Shown here: one piece after another, positions 14,241-22,438 of the stretch
Layout of the letters: each line of letters opens with the position of its first letter
How positions within the stretch are numbered: the stretch's first letter is position 1
IMG/VR virus record: IMGVR_UViG_3300023297_000085
Coordinates: 1-24,508 of that record
Source: a virus
Length of the DNA stretch: 24,508 bases
Direction: 5' to 3' (one strand)
The notes under the pieces: generated by a model
Databases searched by the model: none
Seen by the model: the letters and a program-made list of their open reading frames with translations, nothing else
Told to the model about the DNA's origin: nothing
Position numbers and translations under genes: made by a program

Positions 14241-14564
14241 ATGAATATTGAACTTGCAATTAAAGAGAGGATTATACTATTACAAATTCTTAAAGGCATG
14301 CAGAGTGATATTATTACAATGCGTGTTATGAAAAATGTGATGGATGATATAGGTTTCGATTCAGCCGAGCTAAAAGAGATTGGAATGGAGTACGACAGCG
14401 ATACCGGGGAAACCCATTGGAAAGAATCTTCTGAATCTACGCGAAACTTCACCATCGATGAGATTATTTTCAACAAAGTGAAACAGGTATTCGTTAAGAA
14501 GAACGAAGCGAATCAAATCACGCTTGACGATTTGGATCTTTATGAAAAGTTTGTTTCAAGCTAA
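14241..14564 (+). CDS. Small conserved phage protein of unknown function, 107 aa
   Basis: The ATG at 14241 has a strong GGAGGG 5 bases upstream; an upstream in-frame ATG overlaps the promoter and is rejected. The product is acidic and mostly helical: ELAIKERIILLQIL at the start, a middle ELKEIGMEYDSDTGETHW turn, and a helical end LDDLDLYEKFV. Similar proteins, with an LxxKERxxLLxIL start and a final helix near LYEKF, are scattered through phage genomes without assigned function. It is the first gene of the promoter at 14184, so it may be expressed more strongly than the tail genes, and it is followed at once by an HNH gene. Confidence 0.7.
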   Translation: MNIELAIKERIILLQILKGMQSDIITMRVMKNVMDDIGFDSAELKEIGMEYDSDTGETHWKESSESTRNFTIDEIIFNKVKQVFVKKNEANQITLDDLDLYEKFVSS

Positions 14565-14569
14565 TTCAT

Positions 14570-15259
14570 ATGCATCCGAGCGCTAAAGATTATACAGGGT
14601 TTAAGTGCGGAAGATTGACCGCTATTAGGCCGACAGAAAAAAGGATGGGCCACAACATTGTTTGGGAATGCTCATGTGAGTGTGGCGGTGTCGCTTACGT
14701 AGATACAAGCAGTTTGAAAACTAAAACTATTATTTCTTGTGGATGTGCAAAGAAAAAAGATCTTTCTGGATTAAGATCTGGCAGGCTTGTAGCCATAGAG
14801 GCGACTGACAGAAGAAGCAGCAATGGATCTGTCATGTGGCGGTGTTTGTGCAGTTGCGGAAATATTTGTTATATTAGATCAGACGCGTTGATTAGTGCAT
14901 CCACAAAATCTTGCGGTTGTCTTCAAGTAGAGGCTGTCACAGGCAGGAAAGGGCCGCTTAGCCCTAGCTGGAAGTTTGATAAGACTGATGAGGAAAGGCT
15001 GAACGATAGGTCTTGCTCTGAATATTCAGAATGGCATAAAGCAGTATTCGAGCGCGATGATTATACATGTCAAAAATGTGGTGAAAGAGGCGGTAAGCTG
15101 CGCACGCATCACATTCTTGGTTACGCTGACAACAAAAACGAAAGAACATTACTCAGCAACGGAATAACGTTATGTAAAAAATGCCATAAGAACTATCACC
15201 ATGTGTATGGAAATATTGCTACTGAAGAAACCTTCAACGAATGGATGGAAAAGGAGTAA
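14570..15259 (+). CDS. Second free-standing HNH homing endonuclease, paralogue of 3980-4672
   Basis: The 229-residue product is colinear with the first HNH protein. There are two N-terminal zinc modules (Cys at 34, 36, 38 with SCGC at 56-59; Cys at 92, 94, 96 with SCGC at 114-117), a linker SPSWKFDKTDEERL, and a C-terminal HNH nuclease (C167, C170, H180-H181, N197, C202, C205, H206, H210). Segments such as FERDxxTCQKCG and TDEERL are nearly identical between the two. The start follows the 107-aa stop by 5 bp without a clear ribosome site, so translation may be coupled and weak. It probably homes into intergenic sites of related phages. Confidence 0.87.
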   Translation: MHPSAKDYTGFKCGRLTAIRPTEKRMGHNIVWECSCECGGVAYVDTSSLKTKTIISCGCAKKKDLSGLRSGRLVAIEATDRRSSNGSVMWRCLCSCGNICYIRSDALISASTKSCGCLQVEAVTGRKGPLSPSWKFDKTDEERLNDRSCSEYSEWHKAVFERDDYTCQKCGERGGKLRTHHILGYADNKNERTLLSNGITLCKKCHKNYHHVYGNIATEETFNEWMEKE

Positions 15260-15262
15260 CAG

Positions 15263-15712
15263 ATGGCTGGACAATTCTTAGTTCGTAGGGACGTAGGAAG
15301 CGAGCTTTCCATAGAGTTTAGCGAGACAAGCCAGCCCTCAAGCGCCGAGGTAGAGAGCATAATTCTAGATGTGGAGTCAGAAATAAAAGGGTGTGTCAAT
15401 GTAGCAAGATTAGCTGTTCCGACGAAAACTGGACAGCCAATCTCATACTCAATTCTCCACAACATCGTGCTGAACGGCGTTTGTGCCAGGACACAAAGTT
15501 CCTACGGTGGGAACGTCTTAAATTTGTCGCCTCGCGAAGAATTGTACTACGCAAGATACAAAGAAGGCATGGATAGGATTGAAAACTCACCGCGTTTTCT
15601 TGTTGACGCGATAGATTTAACAAGCGAGGCAGACACTGACATTAGAAGCACGTTTCTTGATGGAAACCCGCTGCAACATGCGTTAAAGCATGAAATGGGG
15701 CAAGTTTACTAA
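15263..15712 (+). CDS. Head-tail connector-like protein (Mu gp36-like), 149 aa
   Basis: The ATG at 15263 follows AAGGAG, 3 bp after the HNH stop. The protein is largely helical with a conserved-looking centre: AEVESIILDVESEIKGCVNVARLAVPT, then ISYSILHNIVLNGVCARTQSSYGGN and SPREELYYARYKEGMDRI. Length, helix pattern and position (after capsid genes, before the gpG-like gene) fit the gp36-type connector or adaptor proteins that close the portal and receive the tail. Sequence-level recognition is moderate; another adaptor family is possible. Confidence 0.68.
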   Translation: MAGQFLVRRDVGSELSIEFSETSQPSSAEVESIILDVESEIKGCVNVARLAVPTKTGQPISYSILHNIVLNGVCARTQSSYGGNVLNLSPREELYYARYKEGMDRIENSPRFLVDAIDLTSEADTDIRSTFLDGNPLQHALKHEMGQVY

Positions 15713-15713
15713 C

Positions 15714-16244
15714 ATGTTTCAGCTTTCGTTTGAGATTGCTGGTGAAGACAAGATACTTAAAACGATAGATGGCATAGGCGAAAGAGTGAAAGACTTCTCT
15801 CCTGCTTTCGAAAATATTAGCCAAGACTTTTATCGTTTGATGAAGCAACAGTTTACTATTGGTGGCTATACTCCATGGCAACCATTGACCGATAAGTATG
15901 CAGCTTGGAAGGCGCGTGTTGCCCCAGGTCAGCCAATAATGGTTCTGTTCGGAGGAATGAGAGACTCTCTTACCACACAAACAGCGCGTGGAAGCATAAA
16001 TAATATCTCTCCTCGCGAATTGAAGATTGGAACCAGCACCACTAGCAAGAATGGTTATCACTATCCTTACGCTCATCAGCATGGACTTGGGAACAACCCA
16101 GTCAGGAAAGTAATCGAAGTTCCTGTTGGCACTGCGTCTAAGTGGGTTAGGATGATACGTGACTACGCAATGTGGGAGATTGGAAGACAAGAAGGCAACT
16201 GGAAGTCTGCAATGATGGAAGATTATGGTTTCGAGGAGTCATAA
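15714..16244 (+). CDS. Mu gpG-type virion morphogenesis / tail completion protein
   Basis: The preferred start is ATG 15714, one base after the upstream stop; an in-frame ATG at 15690 would lie within the upstream gene. The 176-residue product shows the usual family order: an N-terminal hydrophobic strand (MFQLSFEIAGEDKIL), an amphipathic helix (FENISQDFYRLMKQQFTIGG), then PWQPLTDKYAAWKA, LFGGMRDSL, and YPYAHQHG. These correspond to the PWxPL...R...L...G.LxxS...Y...H..G signature of phage morphogenesis (Mu gpG) and HK97 gp10-like proteins, which complete the tail terminator region. The stop overlaps the next start (ATAATG). Confidence 0.82.
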   Translation: MFQLSFEIAGEDKILKTIDGIGERVKDFSPAFENISQDFYRLMKQQFTIGGYTPWQPLTDKYAAWKARVAPGQPIMVLFGGMRDSLTTQTARGSINNISPRELKIGTSTTSKNGYHYPYAHQHGLGNNPVRKVIEVPVGTASKWVRMIRDYAMWEIGRQEGNWKSAMMEDYGFEES

Positions 16245-16732
16245 TGGAAGCAATCAAATATGAACTTGAGAGAAAGTTAAAGGTGAACTTTGATGATGTC
16301 CTTGACGACTACAGAACGAGACTAGGAGAGACTTTGGAACTTCCTGTCCCTGCTAGTTATTCGTGGGACTTTGATCCTAATTTCACAATCTATAACAAGT
16401 ATCCAGTATGTCAAATCCTCGGTGCTAAACAAGATGTTGATTCAACTCTGTCATTGGGGTGCGAGCTAGTTGCTGATAACGAGATAGCAGTAGTAATCAT
16501 AATGATTGAGCAAGATCCAACAAAGCTTGACAAAATGAAGCATAGGTATGGAGACGCACTTGTGAAATTCATGAAGAAATTCAATGCTGGCGACTACGGA
16601 AGAGAATACATAACCATGTTCGGTCCAGAATTCAGCATCAATTATACCAGAGCAACCAGAGACGAAACAGAAGCAGCTTACGTTGGTTCTGTGTGGGTTT
16701 TCACTAAAGCTAGGGTTGACACAACACTATAG
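16244..16732 (+). CDS. Tail completion / connector protein, 162 aa
   Basis: The start overlaps the previous stop at 16244, with GAGGAG upstream; a longer frame from 16172 lies inside the preceding gene. The product has mixed alpha/beta character: helix (IKYELERKLKVNFDDVLDDYRTRL), strand (YPVCQILGAK), a long hydrophobic strand (NEIAVVIIMIEQD), helix (LDKMKHRYGDALVKFMKKF) and closing strand (VGSVWVFTKARVDTTL). Its place between the gpG-like gene and the tail tube, with this helix-strand pattern, fits tail terminator proteins that cap the tail before head joining. No closer family was recognised. Confidence 0.62.
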   Translation: MEAIKYELERKLKVNFDDVLDDYRTRLGETLELPVPASYSWDFDPNFTIYNKYPVCQILGAKQDVDSTLSLGCELVADNEIAVVIIMIEQDPTKLDKMKHRYGDALVKFMKKFNAGDYGREYITMFGPEFSINYTRATRDETEAAYVGSVWVFTKARVDTTL

Positions 16733-16741
16733 GAGATAATC

Positions 16742-16873
16742 ATGGGAAAGACATTTTATGGTGGCCCACCAAAACCACCTAAGAAAGAGAAGGAACCGGT
16801 AACTGTTACAAAGACTAAAGCGCCTGTTGTGAAGACCACAGACAAGCCAGCTGAAGTAGAGGAGAACAAATAA
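16742..16873 (+). CDS. 43-aa Lys/Pro-rich small protein
   Basis: The ATG at 16742 has AGGAGA upstream, overlapping the stop of the previous gene. The product is MGKTFYGGPPKPPKKEKEPV followed by Thr/Lys/Val-rich residues and an acidic end (AEVEEN). The stop overlaps the tail tube start at 16873 (TAATG). Such short, disordered, basic proteins occur before phage tail tube genes; function is unknown. The tight stop-start overlaps on both sides are the main reason to accept it. Confidence 0.72.
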   Translation: MGKTFYGGPPKPPKKEKEPVTVTKTKAPVVKTTDKPAEVEENK

Positions 16874-17820
16874 TGCTAACTGAAAAAACTATGGTGCTGG
16901 CTAAGCTAGAAACTACGTATGGCGCTGATACCACTCCTGCAGCGGCTACAGACATGGTTGGCGCATACAACGTAAGCGTAAGTCCTAATACTGAGTGGAA
17001 TGACACTGAAACGCAGGACTGTTCTATGTCTGCAAGAGAAGGTACGTTAGGCAAGCAGTATCTCGACATTACATTCGATCATGAACTAACTGGCACAGGA
17101 GCAACTCCCGCGACTCCGTTAATCGCGCCGTGCGACGCGCTGCTTAAAGCATGCGGGTACGCATATTTAGCGGGTGCTTACACTCCGTATACAACTTATC
17201 CCGCCGGGGCAAGTTCTGTTACTTTGTGGGTGCATCTAGACGGACAGGTTTGGAAAGCGAGCGGAGCTAGAGGAGATGTTGAATTTACTCTAGAAGCTGG
17301 AAAACCCGCAAAGGCATCATTCACATTCCAATCACTCTTCACGCCTTATGCTCCTCTCGTATTCCCAGTTGGGCCTTGCGGCGGGGACATTAGCAAGCCT
17401 TTTGTCTGTATCAATCAGGCTCTTTCTTGGGGCGGCACTCTTCCAGAAGTTGAATCACTGTCGTTCGGTTTGAAGAATACACTTTATGCGCGACCAACTC
17501 TTGACTCAACTGGTGGAGCGTATGGTATCGCAGGAATTGATATTACCGCAAGAAATGCAGAAGGATCATTTAATCCTTTGTCGGCTCTTAATGCAAGTAT
17601 TCCGTTTCTGACACAATTCCAAGCTGGAACGGCTACTGCTTTGTCGTATGTAATCGCAGATGCGGTCACCACGATTACCTTCACTCTGCCTAAGTGCCAA
17701 ATTATGAATATCACACCTGGGGACAGGTCCGGAACAAGAATCTTTGATCTGCCATTCAGGGCGGCACGCTCCGGTGGCAATGACGAAATCACACTTACCT
17801 ATACGGCAACACCAGAATAG
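16873..17820 (+). CDS. Major tail tube protein, 315 aa
   Basis: The start at 16873 shares a base with the upstream stop. The N-terminus VLAKLETTYGADTTPAAATDM is typical of siphovirus tube proteins, as are the following NVSVSPNTEW, a conserved GTLGKQYLDITFDHELTGTG strand pair, CDALLKACGYA and VTLWVHLDGQVWKASGARGDVEFTLEAGKPAKASFTF. The second half continues with beta-rich segments (INQALSWGGTLPEVESLSFGL, GIDITARNAEGSFNP). Stacked rings of this protein form the channel through which DNA leaves the capsid. Position immediately before the chaperone pair and tape measure gene supports the call. Confidence 0.87.
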   Translation: MLTEKTMVLAKLETTYGADTTPAAATDMVGAYNVSVSPNTEWNDTETQDCSMSAREGTLGKQYLDITFDHELTGTGATPATPLIAPCDALLKACGYAYLAGAYTPYTTYPAGASSVTLWVHLDGQVWKASGARGDVEFTLEAGKPAKASFTFQSLFTPYAPLVFPVGPCGGDISKPFVCINQALSWGGTLPEVESLSFGLKNTLYARPTLDSTGGAYGIAGIDITARNAEGSFNPLSALNASIPFLTQFQAGTATALSYVIADAVTTITFTLPKCQIMNITPGDRSGTRIFDLPFRAARSGGNDEITLTYTATPE

Positions 17821-17841
17821 TAACCCTTAGAGGAGGGAACG

Positions 17842-18297
17842 ATGAGAGTAGTAGATAGACTAGCTGAATTTGAGTACATCCTGAAAGAAGACATCGAGTT
17901 GGTGGCAGAAGAACAAACAACGTGGGTTCTTCAAGGTCTACCATATGACATACAGCAGGCTCTAGAGGCCCGTGTATCGCCTAAGATTAACATGAAGGGT
18001 AATACGTTAGCAGATGGCGAAGAAGGCTACAGAGAAGCTTTGAACACTGCTAGTGTGTCAGTAGATGTTGCTGGTGGTCGTACTGCGCTGCAGTTTGACA
18101 TCTTGCGACAGGGTATTGTGTCTGTTTCCAATTTGTTAGACAGCGAAGGAAAAGAGGTAGCATACCCAGGACCAAAGTCACCTCCATTGAAGCTTAAGAA
18201 TTGGTTTGCTCAATGGATTGGATCTGAAGTCAGAACTGAATTAGCTAATGTCATCATTGAAGGATCAACGGTGACAGAAGAAGACGCAAAAAACTAA
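17842..18297 (+). CDS. Tail assembly chaperone, G-type (0-frame product), 151 aa
   Basis: The ATG at 17842 has GAGGAGGG upstream. The product is acidic and helix-rich: DRLAEFEYILKEDIELVAEEQTTW, then LPYDIQQALEARVSP and TALQFDILRQGIVSVSNLL, ending EGSTVTEEDAKN. It lies between tail tube and tape measure genes, the fixed position of lambda G-type chaperones, which bind the tape measure protein during tail assembly. The last codons, GCA AAA AAC TAA, contain the slippery heptamer used to make the longer G-T form. In most phages the short form is made in large excess. Confidence 0.82.
   Translation: MRVVDRLAEFEYILKEDIELVAEEQTTWVLQGLPYDIQQALEARVSPKINMKGNTLADGEEGYREALNTASVSVDVAGGRTALQFDILRQGIVSVSNLLDSEGKEVAYPGPKSPPLKLKNWFAQWIGSEVRTELANVIIEGSTVTEEDAKN
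18288..18294 (+). promoter_or_regulatory. Programmed -1 frameshift site A AAA AAC
   Basis: The heptamer at 18288-18294 is in the correct phase (GCA AAA AAC) for simultaneous P/A-site slippage by -1 and is followed directly by the TAA stop of the 0 frame. After slippage the -1 frame is open from 18294 through 18686. A hairpin follows: ATTCTG (18297-18302) with CAGAAT (18321-18326), extended by TGG/CCA (18304-18306, 18317-18319) past one mismatch, a possible stimulator. Confidence 0.88.
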
Positions 18298-18686
18298 TTC
18301 TGCTGGTTGACACTCTCCATCAGAATGATGGCAAATTTCATACATCAGAATGCATGGCGAAAGGCGGGTGTCGGAGTCTCTTCGATACCCGCCATTGCTC
18401 TACCAAATTGGAGTACAAACGTCCTTTCAAGATAGGCAGAGCAGGTGCTAATCAGCGAGTAATAGAATTAGAAATGTGTCCAGCTAATTACTTAACACAG
18501 GATCATTTCTTCTTGTACTCTCTGTACAATCATTACAAAGAAGGCTTTCTTCCTAAATCAGGTGGGATATTATCACAACCAGCAATTTATGTTCAGGCAA
18601 TGAACATAATTAAGGGAGAGATTTCTAGAATAGAACAAGAGAAACACGATAAGAAAACTAGAAAGTCTCCAGGCAGGACACGATAA
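18294..18686 (+). CDS. Tail assembly chaperone T-domain, expressed as G-T fusion by -1 frameshift
   Basis: This -1 frame adds 130 residues to the G protein, giving a G-T fusion of about 281 residues. The junction region reads LILLVDTLHQNDGKFHTSEC. Further on, GFLPKSGGILSQPAIYVQAM and CPANYLTQDHFFLYSLYNHY are typical of T-domains. Cys and His residues near the junction (TSEC, GGC, TRHC) may bind zinc. An ATG at 18354 starts in this frame but has no ribosome site, so independent initiation is unlikely. In lambda-type tails the T-domain contacts tail tube subunits while G binds the tape measure. The stop overlaps the next start (TAATG). Confidence 0.82.
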   Translation, partial: LILLVDTLHQNDGKFHTSECMAKGGCRSLFDTRHCSTKLEYKRPFKIGRAGANQRVIELEMCPANYLTQDHFFLYSLYNHYKEGFLPKSGGILSQPAIYVQAMNIIKGEISRIEQEKHDKKTRKSPGRTR

Positions 18687-18940
18687 TGGGAAGAGAATAC
18701 CATCTTGAGTATGTTCCATATAATTCATGGAACTATAGAAAAGTAAGGATATGGAAAGAACAACCTGAAGGCCTGAAAAATGTTTGGGTTAGGACTATAA
18801 AGGCAAATTGGGACGGGGCTAAGGTTGTTCTTGGGTTTTCTTTTATAGACGAAGAAGGGGTATTAAAGAGTAAAACAAAGACATTAAAGATACAGTCAAA
18901 GTTTCCAAGATTAGTCAAGCTAAGAACGAGTGTTATCTAG
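18686..18940 (+). CDS. Small basic protein before the tape measure gene, 84 aa
   Basis: The start overlaps the preceding stop at 18686. The protein is basic and strand-rich, with many Trp and Tyr (YHLEYVPYNSWNYRKVRIW, NVWVRTIKANWDG) followed by KSKTKTLKIQSKFPRLVKL. There is no Cys and no membrane segment. Translational coupling to the G-T chaperone and placement just upstream of the tape measure gene suggest a tail assembly accessory role, but the family is not recognised. Its TAG stop is overlapped by the AGGAGA ribosome site of the next gene. Confidence 0.68.
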   Translation: MGREYHLEYVPYNSWNYRKVRIWKEQPEGLKNVWVRTIKANWDGAKVVLGFSFIDEEGVLKSKTKTLKIQSKFPRLVKLRTSVI

Positions 18941-18949
18941 GAGAAAGAG

Positions 18950-21900
18950 ATGGCTCAGGAACTAACCCTTATTGTTCGCGCTGAAGATAGAGCGTCTCAA
19001 GTACTTAAAACTCTTCAAGTGAATGTAAAACAAACAGTTACCGTAACTAAGACAGCAACTGCAGCTAACAAAGCGGTCGGAAGATCTGCGCTTACAGCGA
19101 GCAAAGGCATTAACTCAATGGCAGCTAGTACCCGACGTATGATTACGGCGGTCGCTGGCGCTTCTGTCATGTACGCAATGGTTAGGGGAGTTCGTGCAGC
19201 GACTAAAGAATACGTAGAATACAACAAGCAACTCCATAACGTATGGACGTTGACTGATTACACAGGTGAGAAGCTAGGCCAACTAGGTACTAGAGTAAGA
19301 CACCTAGCAATGGATTTCAACGTTACTGCTTCAGAAAGCTTGAAGGCAATGTACCAGATTTATTCTGCTACATTCTACGGAGAATCTGCATTCTTGATTC
19401 TAGAAGAATCGCTTAAGGGTGCAGCCGCTGGACTTTCTGATGTTTTCACAGTAGCAGACATGATGACTACTGTTTTGAATGCTTACAATATGGAAGCATC
19501 CGAAGTGGCCCATATAAACGATGTACTATTCACAACAATCAAATATGGAAAAACGACGATGCACGAACTTGCAATGCAATTCGGGCGTCTTGCTGGTGTT
19601 GCAGCACCTATGGGTGCCGGGATAGAAGAATTATCAGCAGCAATAGCAACGCTTACGAAGCGTGGAATAACTACAGATTGGGCAATCACGGCTTTACGTC
19701 AGTCAATCATGCAAATCATGCGTCCTAGCACTAAATTAGAAGCAGTTATTAAAAAACTAGGATATACCACTGGAACACAGATGTTGAAAGCGCATGGTTT
19801 TGCAGAATCTCTAAACATGATCAATCAAGAAGCAAAAAAATCAGGGACTGGTTTGGAAGTATTGTTTGCTAATATACGTGCAGTTATGGCTGTGCTGCCT
19901 TTAGGAACAACAGCTGCAAAAGATTATGCAGAAAACTTGGAGAGATTTGCAGACGTTGAAGGCGCTGCTGCTGAGGCGTTTAGGAAACAGACTGAAGCTA
20001 TCTGGTTCCAGTTAGGCGTATTAAGCACAGGACTTAAAGATCTTGGCGCAATAGCTGCTGAAGTATTCATGCATGACATGGCTATCTATATCAAGGACAA
20101 CCTTGTGCCTATTGTGAAGACTCTCGCGTTCTACATAGCTATGAACAGAGAAGAGTTGAATTACTTCATAAAAGGTGCGGCGAAAGTTATTGGCGTAGTA
20201 ATGATGATCTACGGATTGTCCAAAGGTTTCTGGCTTCTAACCAAGCCGATTATCTGGTTGATTGCCGCAGCTGGACTGCTATATGCTGTGTGGGAAACAA
20301 ACCTATACGGTATCAGAGATATCGTAGACAGCGTCGGGGAATCATTAGATGCTGTAATAACCTGGGGTCTTGACATGGTCGGCTTAGGCGCAATGACTGA
20401 GTCTGTAAAAGGTTGGAGCAACGGACTCAAAGTTGCTATGCTTGCCGGTGCTGGATTAGGTCTTTCAAGGTTCTTGATAAGCGCTTTGTTCAAGGTAGGC
20501 AAAGGCGGTTTCTTCACAGGAGCTAGTGGATTAACAATGTTAAACATAGGCCTTGTCGCTGCGATGGCTTGGGACATAAAAAACAAGATTGGAAATATAG
20601 AAGAGCCTGGAGTCGCAGGAAGTTTGACTAGTGGGGTGTTCGGCGCTGTTCTTGGCGCTATATTAGGAGTGTCCGCTGCTGTAATCGCAGGGATGAGTGT
20701 AGGTTGGATCGTTCCTATTGCTGCTGCTGGATATGTATTAGGCTTAGGCGTTAAGATGTTTATGGATGTTGTATGGGATGTTGGCAATGGTCTTGGGGAT
20801 GTCGAAGGACTGCCGTCTATAGAGGCGTTAACAACTACAGAGGCTACTGTGCAGCGGATCTTGCGCGAGGGTCCAAAAATGTACAACAGCGGTGGAAGTG
20901 TCCCTGGATTCGGATCAGGCGACACAATACCAGCGATGCTTGAGCCTGGAGAATTCGTTATCCCTAAATGGATGATGGAAACAGGATTTGGCGATGAGAT
21001 AGCTAGAGTATGGTCTAATGGCAAAAAGATGGCGAGTGGTGGACCTGCTGGCTTTGCGGCTTCCGGCGGCGCTGGATCTTTCAACGCAGAAGGCGTCCAG
21101 AATCATCTAGACAAACTTATTAGCAAATTAGACACAACAACTCAGAATGTATTAGGCCCAATATCTAAATTCTTTTCAGCTAACGCACAAGACACAGGTG
21201 CGGTGTTAGAATTATTCACTAACCTTATCTCGTTGTTGTCTGCTTCTGAAGAGGCTAAGGTATACTTCGAAGATCTTATCAGAGATTTAGAGGAAATAGA
21301 TCTTGATCCATCTGTTATCACTTTCCAAGAGGCGATAGATAATTTCACAAGCACGATAAACGATCTTCTTAAAGGCGAACTTGTAACAGCGATAAGAGAT
21401 TTGCTCGGCAACATCTTTGGCATGAACGATGAAGCCGGAGAGGCTGCAAATTCATTCAACATACCTAAGCTGATGAAGCTTACACGCGCTGCTTGGGGTG
21501 CGGCTATTCCTGGACAATCATATGACGCAGGCGGCGGTGAAGAAGACACGACTGCTTGGGAGAGAATAGCCAATGGAATATTTGACGCAGTCGCGCTGTT
21601 GCTTGGAAACATTATCTGGTCTGAGGTAATAGCCAAAGTTATCTGGGCCGACTACATCAGTCCTTTACTTTCATGGATGTGGGAAACATTCATTGAAGGA
21701 CCAGCTATGTGGGTCTGGGAGAACATCCTTGAGGGACCGGCAAATTGGGTCTGGGAGAATGTTATCAAAGGCCCAGCTATGTGGGTTTGGGAAAATCTTA
21801 TCGTAGGACCGGCCATGTGGGTATGGGAAAACCTCATTGAAGGCCCGGCTATGTGGGTCTGGGAGAATGTCCTTGAAGGCCCTACACAATGGGTTTGGGA

Positions 21901-22438
21901 GAATATAATAGGTGCAGAAATACTAGACGGGATAACCGTTGGAGATGTTGCTTTATGGGCTACAGCTGTAACGCTTGGCGTAGATGCAGCAAGAGATTTT
22001 GGTTATTGGTTTGGGGAATTGATAGGCCTAAGTGAAGAGTCTACTGAATTTCTTGCCGATCTGTCCGGTATATTTGGAGGGGCATTACTTGGTGCCATGA
22101 TGGGATATTTTCTTGGCGGGAATGTCGGGGCATGGTTAGGGTTAGCCGCTGGCACAATTATTGGCGCTGTTGCGGCGCTTGAAGACGGAAGATCAGACCC
22201 GTCTGCTTATTCTTTGCCTGGGCAATTCCACTCTGTATTATCTACTGGGTCTGCTACGATACATAAAGGAGAGGTGGTTGGAACACCACCTATGACTGGT
22301 TATGGGAACACATATCAGTATTTCGTAACCCTTCCAAACGTAACAAACGCAGAAGAATTTGCTGAAGAAATGGAAAGAGTTACTCAGATGAAGAATCTAC
22401 ACGAGACTGGTAATAGATACGGTCCTTACGAGGCATAA
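18950..22438 (+). CDS. Tail tape measure protein, 1162 aa
   Basis: The ATG at 18950 has TAGGAGA upstream. The N-terminal part is the TP901-type tape measure domain: VRAEDRASQVLKTLQ, then LHNVWTLTDYTGEKLGQLG, RHLAMDFNVTASESLKAMYQ and MGAGIEELSAAIATLTKRGI. Hydrophobic stretches follow in the middle (VIGVVMMIYGLSKGFWLL, IIWLIAAAGLLYAVW), then a Gly-rich SGGSVPGFGSGDTIPAML motif and EPGEFVIPKWMM near 645-672, common in this family. Residues about 917-988 are six 12-residue Trp repeats. A Gly-zipper-like hydrophobic region (GALLGAMMGYFLGGNVGAWLG) comes next, and the C-terminus has a second ATIHKGEVVG motif. The protein sets tail length inside the tube and is injected with the DNA. Confidence 0.93.
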   Translation: MAQELTLIVRAEDRASQVLKTLQVNVKQTVTVTKTATAANKAVGRSALTASKGINSMAASTRRMITAVAGASVMYAMVRGVRAATKEYVEYNKQLHNVWTLTDYTGEKLGQLGTRVRHLAMDFNVTASESLKAMYQIYSATFYGESAFLILEESLKGAAAGLSDVFTVADMMTTVLNAYNMEASEVAHINDVLFTTIKYGKTTMHELAMQFGRLAGVAAPMGAGIEELSAAIATLTKRGITTDWAITALRQSIMQIMRPSTKLEAVIKKLGYTTGTQMLKAHGFAESLNMINQEAKKSGTGLEVLFANIRAVMAVLPLGTTAAKDYAENLERFADVEGAAAEAFRKQTEAIWFQLGVLSTGLKDLGAIAAEVFMHDMAIYIKDNLVPIVKTLAFYIAMNREELNYFIKGAAKVIGVVMMIYGLSKGFWLLTKPIIWLIAAAGLLYAVWETNLYGIRDIVDSVGESLDAVITWGLDMVGLGAMTESVKGWSNGLKVAMLAGAGLGLSRFLISALFKVGKGGFFTGASGLTMLNIGLVAAMAWDIKNKIGNIEEPGVAGSLTSGVFGAVLGAILGVSAAVIAGMSVGWIVPIAAAGYVLGLGVKMFMDVVWDVGNGLGDVEGLPSIEALTTTEATVQRILREGPKMYNSGGSVPGFGSGDTIPAMLEPGEFVIPKWMMETGFGDEIARVWSNGKKMASGGPAGFAASGGAGSFNAEGVQNHLDKLISKLDTTTQNVLGPISKFFSANAQDTGAVLELFTNLISLLSASEEAKVYFEDLIRDLEEIDLDPSVITFQEAIDNFTSTINDLLKGELVTAIRDLLGNIFGMNDEAGEAANSFNIPKLMKLTRAAWGAAIPGQSYDAGGGEEDTTAWERIANGIFDAVALLLGNIIWSEVIAKVIWADYISPLLSWMWETFIEGPAMWVWENILEGPANWVWENVIKGPAMWVWENLIVGPAMWVWENLIEGPAMWVWENVLEGPTQWVWENIIGAEILDGITVGDVALWATAVTLGVDAARDFGYWFGELIGLSEESTEFLADLSGIFGGALLGAMMGYFLGGNVGAWLGLAAGTIIGAVAALEDGRSDPSAYSLPGQFHSVLSTGSATIHKGEVVGTPPMTGYGNTYQYFVTLPNVTNAEEFAEEMERVTQMKNLHETGNRYGPYEA
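21662..21913 (+). repeat. 36-bp tandem repeats encoding GPAMWVWEN-type 12-residue units
   Basis: Six in-frame units begin at 21698, 21734, 21770, 21806, 21842 and 21878, each 36 bp. The first reads GPAMWVWENILE and all keep W-V-W-E-N. A degenerate seventh copy (PLLSWMWETFIE) precedes them at 21662. Third-position differences between units show they are not very recent copies and that the amino acid pattern is kept by selection. Confidence 0.93.

Noticed and set aside
18354-18686. Independent gene starting at ATG 18354
   Set aside because: No Shine-Dalgarno site upstream; the frame continues upstream to the A AAA AAC slippery site.
20209-21084. Long minus-strand ORF (291 codons) opposite the tape measure gene
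   Set aside because: Low-complexity Pro/Ser/Ala shadow of a Gly-rich coding strand, no ribosome site, and no other minus-strand gene in the window.
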